Origin: Enoplosus armatus
Taxonomy: Eukaryota > Chordata > Actinopteri > Centrarchiformes > Enoplosidae
Reading direction: 5' to 3'
NCBI RefSeq assembly: GCF_043641665.1
Contig: NC_092192.1
Location: forward strand, 19,580,978-19,644,977
DNA: 64,000 nt
The position numbers and the translations under genes were made by a program. Position 1 is the stretch's first letter; each line of letters opens with the position of its first letter. Shown here piece by piece: positions 41,501 to 51,319 of this stretch. The notes below the pieces were generated by a model, which did not search any database, had not been told where the DNA came from, and was given only the letters and a program-made list of their open reading frames with translations.

Positions 41501-44500
41501 ATGCCCAGCCAAACCACAAATTGTCGTTTTTACACTTTAGTTTTTGTACAAATTCAACAAATAACACTTTGTGTGTAGGTGAGAATTACAATTGAATTAC
41601 AAATTACAAATTGCATATTTGAATAATTTTGTTCGGTTGAATTTGAAAACTGTTAGATTTGTTCACAGATGTCCTAAACACTAGTGTTGATTAGTGAGTT
41701 TTGAGGTGCTGGTAGGCTGGCTGCTTTCATTACTCATCATAACTACTTGCAGGTATCTACTGTTTAACCAAATACTTCAGACAAACAAAGTCAAGCTTCA
41801 AAATGGAGCAACTCTCAAACCCTTCTTAGAGAATCATCAGAACTCTCTTCTTCAGGACTTTGGACATGCAGAGGTCATCAAGAGCTCTTTTTGAAGAAAG
41901 GAAATTCCACCACCTCCCAGCCCATCCCTTTATTTTCCACAGCCTCATAGGTGGTGCCAGAGCCAGGGGTCATGGTCAAATACATCCTCTTCCACTTCCC
42001 CATTCTCCCGGCTCAACCCTGCCTTTGACCCCCCTTTAACCTCCGAGGACCAAATAACACACTGCAGACACAGCACTCTCTGGCTGAAACTCTGACATCT
42101 CATCAGGGTCAGTTCAGACGTTTTCGACCAGCGATCAAATATGTTTTTCGGCACCAAATCAAGCCCACATGTAGCACACTGTCATTAAATAATCAACTAT
42201 GTTGGACAAAAAAGAACAGTTGAAACTGGATGGATACTCCAAAAAAAGCAAAATCAGCTGATCTGCTGCCACTCTATGACAACGAGTGAAGATCCCACTG
42301 GCAGACAAACAGACAGACGGATGGACGGGTAGAGAGTACCTGGTATATCCATGAAATCATCCAGGTTGGGCTGCAGTGGAGTCAGGCCTGGCTGGATTAT
42401 ATCAGCATTGCTCGTGTACGCTGAGGAGGAAGAGAGCATAACGTCAGACACGAGAGAAAGCGAGAGACGTGTGTGCGAGTGCATCCGTCGAGGCGTCTGT
42501 CTCATTGTGTGCGCTTTTTTCGAAAAGGTCATCTTTCATCACAGAGAATGCCCTTATTTGTAAGGGCGGGTGCCTTTGGCTGACTTGCTGACAGTGGTGG
42601 AAGAAGTATTCAAATCATTTACTGAAGTAAAAGTAGTGATACCACGTTATAGAAATACTCGATTACAGGGAAAAGTCCTGCATTCAAAATATCACTTAAG
42701 TAAAAGAACAAAAGCATTATCAGCAAAATGTACTCAAAGTATCAAAAGTAAGTATTTGTTTGTCCAAATGGGACCTGTCAGTGTTCAATCATTACATCAC
42801 TGGGCCGTTATTACTGATGCATTAACATGTCAACTTTAATGTTAGAACACCTCTTGTGTTGATCAGTGAGCTTTTGAGGTGCTGATAGGCAGATGTTGTC
42901 ACCTAAGCAAGTACGCATATTTCCCAAAAAGTCAAACTTTTTCTTTAAACTGACTAAATAAGCAACAACCAAATGTAAAAAGTCCCTTACTATATTTCTA
43001 TTAAGACTTCAACAGTCAAGAGCGCGGGACTGTGTAGGAGTGGTTTGATCCGATTTGATTGACAGTGACCTGGCAACATAACCCAACAACCCCACAAGTG
43101 TGTGACGTCGTGCCGAGTCCATGTCGAACCAGTGAGAGGAGCACAAACCAAAACACAGCAATACCTCATGTGAGAAGAACGACACTCATAGTGAGACACT
43201 GACTGACTCTGTCCCCGAGGCTCCTGATCCCGGCACAGAGACGGCATGAAGCTAGGTTCATGAGTTTTGACAGCTATTTGATAAAAAGTGAAAATGAAGT
43301 AGACCCGGAAGTTTGTTTTCAGCCAAATGATGCATCCGAACGATAAATGCTACAATTTAATCTCGTTATGCAGCTCGCAGGCCACTAGTTGTCCTTCCTT
43401 AATACTTTCAATTATTAGATGCTGATTTGTGACCAGTGCAAAGTCACAGCCGAGAGTGCCGTCTACTCACTGTCGTGTCGGTCACTGGCCCATGGACATG
43501 GCTTCTGTGTCATGGTGAACAGGGTGTCGGAGATGTCGGACAGAAGGCAGTCCAGGTCAAACATGTGGGCCTCCTCGGGGGCGGCCTCAGGCTCCTGGTA
43601 CATCTGATTGGACCATTTCTCCAGCTTGGCCTGGCAGTTCTGACCCTGAAGAACATCGGCCCGAGTTTGAAAAACACTTCAACAGGTCAACTTGTAGTTA
43701 CATACCAAGTCAATCCCTGATCTATCCATTAGAGGGCTCCCTACAAATAGGACTGAAAAGGCAAAGCGATGCATTGATGTCACTTAGTTCTCCCCACTTG
43801 TATATGTTCAGCACTTGATGGAAAATGTGAAAAGGTAATGACTCTCAAAACACTGAGTAATGCACGTTAACACCAAAAAGCTATATAATATGATTATATA
43901 CTCAATAAGATGCAAAATGAGTGGATCCAGTTAACTTTAAAATATGACAATGCCAACTCACTACAACACATTTTACTTCCAGTTGCACAAAAACAAAATG
44001 ACACACGTATAGCAGCTGCATCTCCTCTAACCAGCCACACAGAAACATGTCATGCCAAACTTTCCCAAGTGCCCCTTCTCTTCTTAATGCCCAGCGAAAC
44101 ACTCACAGAAAACAAAGCTCCAGACCGTTCCTTTCCCTCTGACTGAGATGCTTTGCTTCACCCTGATCTTGCTCGTCTTCGCCCTCCACTTCTACGTCTG
44201 AGGCCACATTTATAGGGAAGCCCAGATTGAGCCGGAAACTGTTTTGATTACGTCGAAGCACACGACATCCCCTCTTATAATTTATTCATTTACCTCTCAA
44301 TGCAAGTGTGCAAGTAGAAATGAGGTAAGTTTGTTGTGTGGAATATGCATGTGTGTGTGTGTGTGTGTGTGCATGATGAAAAAGCAGTTTTGACATATTG
44401 TTCAAAAACACTAGCCCCTCGCAGGTTATCATTATGTCGGCTTTGTTCATTTCTTTATTTTGATGTCTCACCATTTCAATAAGAGCAGCAGCCTTTTGTC

Positions 44501-47500
44501 CCTGACCTAATTCTGGCAGTCACACTCACGTGCGGGCAGACCTGAGGCCGCTGCCACACAAACTGCTGCTGCTGCTGCGGCTGCTGCCTCGCTCTCGCTG
44601 AAGAAAGAAATATACATGCATATGAACGCCTCGCGATTTCTCACTTCCGATGGGCATTAATTACATTTTTTGAGGGGTCTCCTGCAAGGAGCTGGTATGT
44701 GAAATGAGAAGAGGTGTGCAGCGGTGAAGTGAGACGAGATGTGACAAAAATGAATAAAATATGCAGAAACGAGTTTATGGAGATAGCTGAAACTGAACGA
44801 CAGGCAGAGATGAAATGAGGACACACATAACATCAAGGCGAGGCTGTACTTAGGCACAGCGGTGCTTTGAGCTAAATACTAAAAGCAGCATGCTAATGTG
44901 CTCCCAATGCTGGTGTTTAGCAGATGATATTTACCAGGTTCTCCATCTCAGTTTAGAGTATTAGCACGCAAGCGTTTGCTAATTAGAACGAAACACAGGT
45001 ACAGCTGAGGTTAAGGGAGTGTCATTAGATCCATATTATCTTTCCACATGTTCAAAAATGCTCTGTTGTCCATGGCAACACCATCAGTAGCATTCATCCT
45101 CTGGGGAACACGAACGTCTGTATGTACATTTCATGGTCATACATCCAATAGTTGTTGAGATATTTCACTCTGGACCAAGACTAAGACTAAAAATCAATGA
45201 TAATATTCTGTCTAGAGACTTCTCCTAGATTGCATAGTCCACGTCCCCCTGCTTTCCTGCTATTGCCTTTATTTATGACTTGATTTGGTAACTTGGCAGG
45301 ACTTTGTCTCACTCTCAAACTGCCTAAGTAAGTTTTACTATGAGGACTGACAGAATAGTATGTCATTGGAGTCTGTGACAGACTTGCACACAACATGCTC
45401 TTGGAAATGATGCCTGGAGAAAGCAGATAAAGCTGATTTTACGAGAATGCTGGGGCTGAGGCTAAAACTATATAGCCAATTAAATCTCAGATTGGGGCTT
45501 TGAGAGCTGAAAACCGTTGATGATATATAAACACTAACATTACAAAAACAACCCCTGGGTTTTACTGAGGTGTTTTTTCCCCAGCCACTTGATGTAATCT
45601 GTTAAGAGAAAGGCAAGATAACACTTTGGGAGCATAAAAACCTGGTTTGGTGATCTTTGACCCGTCAGCTACAGGGTGATATGGGCCCTTTGAAGTGCCG
45701 CAGTTTGGGCTACAGACAGACAGTCAGATATTACCTTCGCAGCGGTTTTAATTTTGACCTCGGTTGGAGGGGAGGGGAAAGTGGGTGACACAGTCGCACA
45801 GTGGGCACATGTCACATTCTCATGTGAATACTATCATGAATGAGGTGCTTCCCCAGGGTCCCTCCCTCTCTTTGCCTTCCTCCTGCCTTTCCTCTCTCCC
45901 TGCCGATCTTTTGTTGGTTTCTGCCACCGTGACGTCACTGTCATACTCGCTGCCCCTCCGCTGCTCAACTTTTACAAAGCGCTGCTGGAAGTAGGTCAGA
46001 TTTGATGAAATGACATTAAATTCTGCAGCTATTTCACGTGAATAAAGATAAAGCCTGAAGGGGGGTTAGAGGAACTGTTGCTGCTGGCAATCAATATGTG
46101 TAAATTGCCTACAAATGTCAGGCCATGACGCAAGTTGTTTTGCACGTTTCTGTTTTTTTCATCCTCTCTCATTAACCAAGGGAGGCTAAGTCCATGTGCT
46201 AAAAATAGCCGCTTGGAGGACTTTGATGATCATATGTTGAGCTCCAACAGTATTCAAAAGTAAACAATGCCAGCAGGCCACCAGCACACACACACACTGA
46301 AGCCTGGGTCAATGGGCCAGCTTCACCTAAGGTCAAAATCAATGTTTGTTATTCCAAAACGTATAAAAAGAGAGCAGGACTTTTGTCATACCTCTTGTAG
46401 CATTGACAGAATATCATCCTTCTTGTTCTGAAGCTGCAAAACAAAAGAAGAGAAACGATGCTCAGTTTGATTTGGAACTAAACAAGACTTAACGTCTACA
46501 GCCATGCTAACAGCAGGTATAATATGCACCATGTTCACCATCTTAGTTTAGCGTGTTAGCATGCTAACATTTACTAATTAGCACTAAACACAAAATACAG
46601 CTGAATGTCATTAGTTTTGCAGGTATTTGGTCATAAACCTAAGTACTGGACAGCATTTTGACCTGATGGTGGCTCTGAAAATGACCAAATTTATAACAAT
46701 TCATCCTGAGGGGGACATGAATGCCTGCACCAAAAGCACTCAAAAGCAAAACTGCGAAACGTATGGTGGCGCTGGAGGAAAAGTTGGGGGATGATCAAAG
46801 TCTTTAGGGTATATCATCTGGGAACCATGAACATCTGTACACACTTTTGTGCTAATGCATCCTGTGGAGATATTTGTTGGGATAAGTGAAACCTTTGACC
46901 AGATGATGGCGCCACTAGAAACGTCAAAAGTCATTAGAATTTGTGCTCCAGGGACCTTGAATATCTGCAGCAAATTTTGTGGCAATACATGCAACAATGT
47001 AAAGATATTTCACTATGAACCAATAATGTCAACCTGCTCGTGGCTCGAGAGGAAAAGTCAGGGAATCTCCAAAGTCGGTAGGATTCATCCTTTGGGGACT
47101 ATGAATGTCTCTACAAAATCCCACGTCAATCTAACCAACAGTTGCTGAGATATTTCAGTCTGGTCAAACCACCACTGCCATCCACAGAGCCATGTCGCTA
47201 GCATGGCTAAAAATATACAAAAGATGAAATATGCGTTCTGTAAAAGAAACAAGTGCTCACCCTCTTCTTATAGTAAATCCTCCACTTGTGATACTCCTTA
47301 ATCACCACCTCAATCCTCCGCTTCCAGTAGCTGCCCTCTAATACAATGGCCTGTTGACATGACGCAGAAATACCACGCATCATACACATGTCCAGCCTCA
47401 TCAGTGTACAATACGAAAATCACTCATGTGTTTTTAACTGTCCACTGAGTCTGGAATAATGTGCGGTGGTTGAAGAAGAATCCAGCCCAATCCGATTAAA

Positions 47501-49817
47501 AACACATGCCCCTTAGACACAAATCACTCACTTCAGGCTTTCGATGTGCATCGGCCTCCGAGCCCTCCAGCGGCGTGACAAACCCACACACAGGGTTCTT
47601 CTTCCTCTTCTCCACATCTAAACACGGCAGATGCAGAGCGACAAAATCAACAGATTTATAACTGTTTAAACAGAAAAACAAATAATTTATTGACGATGGT
47701 GTCTTCATGAATATTAGACTCATTTAATCTCATTTATGTTCAGTCACTTAGTTGTTCTTTCTCTGTCTCATTTCTCTCTTTTGGTTTCTTGTCTCACTAC
47801 TTCTGTTGCATTTGGCAGTGATGTCCTTTATTGTCATTATTAGTGGAGAGACGTTGAAGAGAGGTTGTTATAGGCAGCAGAGAGAGGAGGTGAAGAGTGG
47901 TGGACTCACACTGAATGAACCAGGCTCTCCAGATGGCATTGTTCAGACGGATCTTATCTCTCCACAGCAACCGCAGCCCCTTAAAAGACTTCCACTTGGG
48001 AGAGACTATCTTACCACTGCGGAAAAACACAATCACAGATGTTTTGTCAAATTCTAAAAATATACATAATGTATATCTTTTTTTATTGAAAATGGGCAGT
48101 GTTACCCTCTGTAAAAACAATGAGAGATGGACAGACATGACTAGATGCTCTTTAGAAGAAAATGGACGCAGTGGATAAACATCAGCAGCCTCACTGCCTC
48201 ATCCCTGCTGGATATCTGTCCTGATTTTGACTAATAGTGCCCAATCAGCTTATTCACCAGCACACTGTCAGGCTGTTTGCACCCCCCCCCCAGTGTCCCT
48301 CAGCCTGCTGAGTGCTGAGAAGAAGCCTCCTAATGTGAGGTGCTCAGGGAGTTGCTAGGAAGCCGGGGGGGGGGGGGTCATTTTTAAACATGCTGAACAT
48401 CACTGCAAGTCACACACGCACTCCAAAACAGCAGAGACAGCATATTACTGACACTGGTTAATGGCAAACACTGTGCTGCAGAGCGGTAGTATAAAACAAA
48501 CACAGTCTACCTGCTCCACATAATACTGCTTGTACTTTACATACAGCACTTACATAAATAAAGAAACATCGTACAGAGTTCATGTAAAAGCCCTTCATAA
48601 AAATGTACGTTTTGTGGTCTGTCCACTCATAACCATGTCTGGCTCAGGTTTATTGTGCAACTACCATCCAACTACAAAAAATACAAAACTGGCACACAGT
48701 CACTGGTAAGAGAAAAGTCTTCTTTCAGGCAAAGTTTGACTGCAACTCTTATGACCATGTTGTTAAAGCAGGACTAACGGTATATTTTCTCAAGTTTGAA
48801 GTGAAAGACAATCCTGCAAGAACAGGTTTGTGCAGGATATAAGCTTTTTTTTTTTTTTTTTTTTTAAATGCTTGTTTTTTAAACAGAGCACTGAATACAA
48901 CTAAAATACAAATTCGGATGTTATATCTCACAACAACGCGCTTACTTTTTCTTTAAAAAACAAACAAACAAACAAACAAAAAAAGCCTGGGGCATCATTT
49001 CAGGATCTTCTCTCCTAACCCTCAGTTACACTGTAATCTCTCCACTGCTGCCAACTAGAATCAAAGTCCACTTTTCACTGAAGACTTTCCAAGCTGTTGC
49101 TCAACAGACTGCGAAATCCCTCTTCCAACACATCCACACACATGACAACCCAACCCCAACTATCAGTTTTAAAAGGGAAACCTGTTGAAACACAAACTTT
49201 TACATGGAGCTCAGTGTGTACAGTGAGCAGTTTGTGGCTCATACAAATATATGGAAATGATGAACCTCAGAGGGGGTCTCTGCAGGGGGAAAGAAATATC
49301 GGTTATAGCCTGCAGTAATTTTATACTTTTGAATACTCGGAGCACCCCCCAACTTATTTACAGATCTTCCTGCAACTGAAAAGGAGGACAGTCTGAACTG
49401 AAGGGGCCACAGCTGGGTACATCTCAGGTGGGGTTATCCTCCTGTCCCTGACGAGACTTTAGGGACCCACCTGTAGGCCAGGGACATGCAGTCGAACAGG
49501 CGGGTCAGAGTGGGGTCGATGCTCAGGCTCCCGGAGCTGAGCGGGCCGTACCGGTACGTCTGGCACCACGTCCTGTTCACCGTGTCGAAGTCATATGTCA
49601 GAGTCCCGCCGCTCTTCCTCCTGCGCGGCGCCGAGTCGCTGTGGGGCGACGACACCATGAAGTGACCGCTGTGGATGACCTGCACGCAGGGGAAGGAGAC
49701 GGCGGGCGGCCCGGCACCGGCGACCCGGACAGTGCCCCCCTCCGCCTCCGAGTCCGAGTCCGAGGAGACCTGAAGCTGGCTCTGTCCGGCTGAACAAACT
49801 CTCCCTCTGCCCGCCAT
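32521..49817 (-). CDS. mlxipl: Carbohydrate-responsive element-binding protein (MLX-interacting protein-like, ChREBP/MondoB), complete, 17 coding exons, 934 aa
   Basis: Glucose-sensing bHLH-leucine-zipper factor that, with MLX, binds carbohydrate response elements in glycolytic and lipogenic genes and shuttles between cytosol and nucleus. Coding exons, 5' to 3': 49471-49817, 47910-48016, 47532-47617, 47261-47350, 46392-46433, 43471-43645, 42340-42420, 39480-39631, 38769-39366, 38606-38679, 36743-37010, 35654-35769, 35315-35437, 34961-35088, 34438-34561, 32824-32953, 32521-32684; phases agree throughout and the total is 2805 nt. The N-terminal Mondo region has VIHSGHFMVSSPHSD (residues 47-61), the export-like LTRLFDCMSLAY, GKIVSPKWKSFKGL and the basic VEKRKKNPVCGFVTPLEG. 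The LTPLQPNLDDFMDI segment is encoded by exon 7, exon 9 is Pro/Ser/Thr-rich, the bHLH (RRITHISAEQKRRFN) starts near residue 717 in exon 13, and the zipper and WMC/DCD tail fill exons 14-17. The start ATG has a good context (GCACCATGG). The bHLH loop (HNLVTTLSSQPSIK) fits MLXIPL better than MLXIP. The intron 15 donor (GTATCC) is weak. Size compares with about 850 aa in human. Confidence 0.96.
34647..34830. mobile_element. Family D repeat arm in MLXIPL intron 14
   Basis: Shares AACAATAGTCAGGTC, TTTTGCTTGCTGTAATCATT, CTGTTCATACTGGCCC and GGGGGACAAAATCCACAGTC with the 27-kb and 50.3-kb copies. It takes up nearly half of the 399-bp intron. Confidence 0.6.
38021..38507. mobile_element. MITE, family B, complete copy with terminal inverted repeats flanked by TTAA
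   Basis: The left end is AGGAACAGTTCGACATTTTG and the right end CAAAATGTCAAACTATTCCT; they are inverted repeats with few mismatches. TTAA flanks both sides (38017-38020 and 38508-38511), as for piggyBac-type insertion. It lies in MLXIPL intron 10 and has no transposase. Confidence 0.7.
40935..40954. repeat. (CA)10 microsatellite in MLXIPL intron 7
   Basis: Uninterrupted CA run. Confidence 0.9.
41375..41725 (-). mobile_element. Degenerate family B MITE in MLXIPL intron 7
   Basis: GCTAGCCTGGCTCCAATCCA, GCACCTCTAATGCTCGCTGA and TTTTTACACTTTAGTTTTTG match family B. The right part (GAGGTGCTGGTAGGCTGGC) repeats in the other orientation, as in the complete copy. Confidence 0.5.
42594..42950. mobile_element. 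Adjoining fragments of families A and B in MLXIPL intron 6
   Basis: 42594-42840 starts CAGTGGTGGAAGAAGTATTC and is a family A half. 42850-42950 (GATCAGTGAGCTTTTGAGGT to CAAAAAGTCAAACTTTTTCT in similar form) is a family B tail. Confidence 0.55.
44350..44371. repeat. (TG)11 microsatellite in MLXIPL intron 5
   Basis: Uninterrupted TG run of about 22 bp. Confidence 0.9.
44843..45185 (+). mobile_element. Family C interspersed repeat in MLXIPL intron 5
   Basis: CTGTACTTAGGCACAGCGGT, AAGCAGCATGCTAATGTGCT and CAATAGTTGTTGAGATATTT are the family hallmarks. It ends in TTTCACTCTGGACCAAGA. No frame. Confidence 0.6.
46490..47220 (+). mobile_element. Family C interspersed repeat filling MLXIPL intron 4
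   Basis: Starts near ACAGCCATGCTAACAGCAGG and ends GTCGCTAGCATGGCTAAAAA. Inside are several 'caccatgaacatctgtac/gagatattt' units that repeat imperfectly. It makes up about 730 of the 827 bp of the intron. Confidence 0.6.
48282..48377. repeat. Poly(C) and poly(G) runs 73 bp apart in MLXIPL intron 1
   Basis: C run at 48282-48291 and G run at 48365-48377. They are complementary and could pair in single-stranded form. Confidence 0.85.
48845..48985. repeat. Poly(T) tract and (AAAC)n in MLXIPL intron 1
   Basis: 21 T at 48845-48865 and A-rich (CAAA)n at 48955-48985. Confidence 0.85.
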
Positions 49818-49930
49818 GGTGCGTTTTCATTCAGTGTTGACTGTCCGCCAGACAGTGAACTTTCTCCTCGACTGACTCCCCCTCCCCCCCCCCCCTCCTC
49901 CTCCTCCTCCTCCGTTGATCTCCTCAGATA
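49818..49930 (-). promoter_or_regulatory. MLXIPL 5' UTR/promoter with (GGA)n and G-run tract
   Basis: Directly upstream of the MLXIPL ATG the minus strand carries six GGA repeats running into a run of about 12 G (49884-49913 in window coordinates). Exon 1 itself is GC- and CpG-rich, fitting a CpG-island promoter. Whether the tract is transcribed depends on the unmapped start site. Confidence 0.45.
49884..49913. repeat. C12-(CTC)6 tract upstream of the MLXIPL start
   Basis: About 12 C followed by CTC triplets on the plus strand, G-rich on the sense strand of MLXIPL. Confidence 0.9.
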
Positions 49931-50289
49931 TCACAATGTCCCCTCACAGAGCCGCCTGCGAACAGCAGAGAGCCCCTCATCTGCCAGCTGAGAGACAACC
50001 GTCCCCCCCCCAGCCCTGGACAACAATATGTGTGCACTGTTGTGTAACAGTTTACTATCATTATGTCAACTTCCCCTGGTGGTAAAGTCCTTCTCACCAG
50101 CCATCCCGGTGGACGGTAATTATTAATAGACCAATCCTAATAGGAAATATGATTATTACTATTGGGACTCATTTTCTCTGAAATCCTCAATATTGACTTT
50201 ATATTTACGATGTAATAGTTCAGGTTTATATTATATGTATGTTAATAAAGTTGAGTAATTGAATAGTTTTCATACCAAGTAGCCAGATG

Positions 50290-50425
50290 TGGGAAGTACA
50301 TTTACTCAAGCACTGTACTTGAAGGTCCTTCCTCCTGTTCAAACTAGCCCTCAAGAGACCCCCTCCTAATGTGCTTCCAATGGAAGTGATGGGGGACAAA
50401 ACCCACAGTCCTTCTGTGTAAAAAT
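50290..50425. repeat. Fragments of families A and D between C1QBP and MLXIPL
   Basis: GGGAAGTACATTTACTCAAG (family A end) is followed by CTAGCCCTCAAGAGACCCCC and GTGATGGGGGACAAAACCCA (family D end). Confidence 0.5.
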
Positions 50426-50626
50426 GTATTCCAAAGTTGATCTAAACACTTTATAAAATTAATATTTCTTCAGACTTTAGCTTACAAACCTTAGTTTCCT
50501 TTAGGCGTGAAACCCTCTATTCTAACAAATGCAATTAGGCCACTTCTGCACCACCAGTTGCAACTGATGGTCTGATTTACCTGGCGTAACGAAAACACAG
50601 AAAATCATCCCTTAATATCAAACGAT

Positions 50627-50632
50627 TTTATT
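50627..50632 (-). terminator. Candidate poly(A) signal of C1QBP
   Basis: AATAAA on the minus strand, about 690 nt beyond the C1QBP stop (TAA at 51320-51322). The sequence between is unique and AT-rich, as expected of a 3' UTR, and mobile-element sequence starts only below about 50420. Confidence 0.5.
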
Positions 50633-51319
50633 GGAAATTTATCTTCCATTCTCTGAAGACACGCTGATGCATGCCATTCAGATTTAGACTTCACATGTTA
50701 CGGTCTGACCTGAGTCAAATCAGTATTAGTCAACATGAACTCCCTCGCCAAGACAGCTATAGAAGTAAGAGTCAAAGCAGGATTGTCAAGTTGTAAAAGC
50801 AGAAGCTGTCACATACATTTACTGTAAGCGAAGACTTTCTGTAAACTGGTGTTTTTGTTTTGATTTCACATCAGTTTTTCCAATTGTCCCTTTATTACTG
50901 ACGTTAGGATAGTTGAACATTCACAAATACTGACTGGACCAAATCAAACCGCTGCAGTTAAGACAGGAACTCAATCGAGAGACATTTCCTGGAGTGATGG
51001 TTTCTGCACATTGTCATGACCTGCATTATTTATGGGCTTCATATAGTTAATTTAAATTACCTCCTTTAAGTTACAGAAAAAATAAACTCACATTTGAACA
51101 AAGAGAACACATTTGCAGCCAAGTGTTAATGTGACAACTGCTGGCAACATGGCTCACCGTCACAGACACTAAAGCAAGTAACAATCAGTCTCTTCAGAGT
51201 GCCAAAAGGTACCAATCAATCAGTGCTGCAACATTTGCTTTAGTCTTACTGTATTATCATACCTCCTACTCTGCCAGGATGTGCATCACAGAAAGGTGAC
51301 ATTTAGCTTTTATCTAACA

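Noticed and set aside
32521..49817. Assignment to MLXIP (MondoA) instead of MLXIPL
   Set aside because: The DFDTVN segment is MondoA-like, but the bHLH loop, the exon 3-4 region and the C-terminal EQATLAVTQG fit MLXIPL better.
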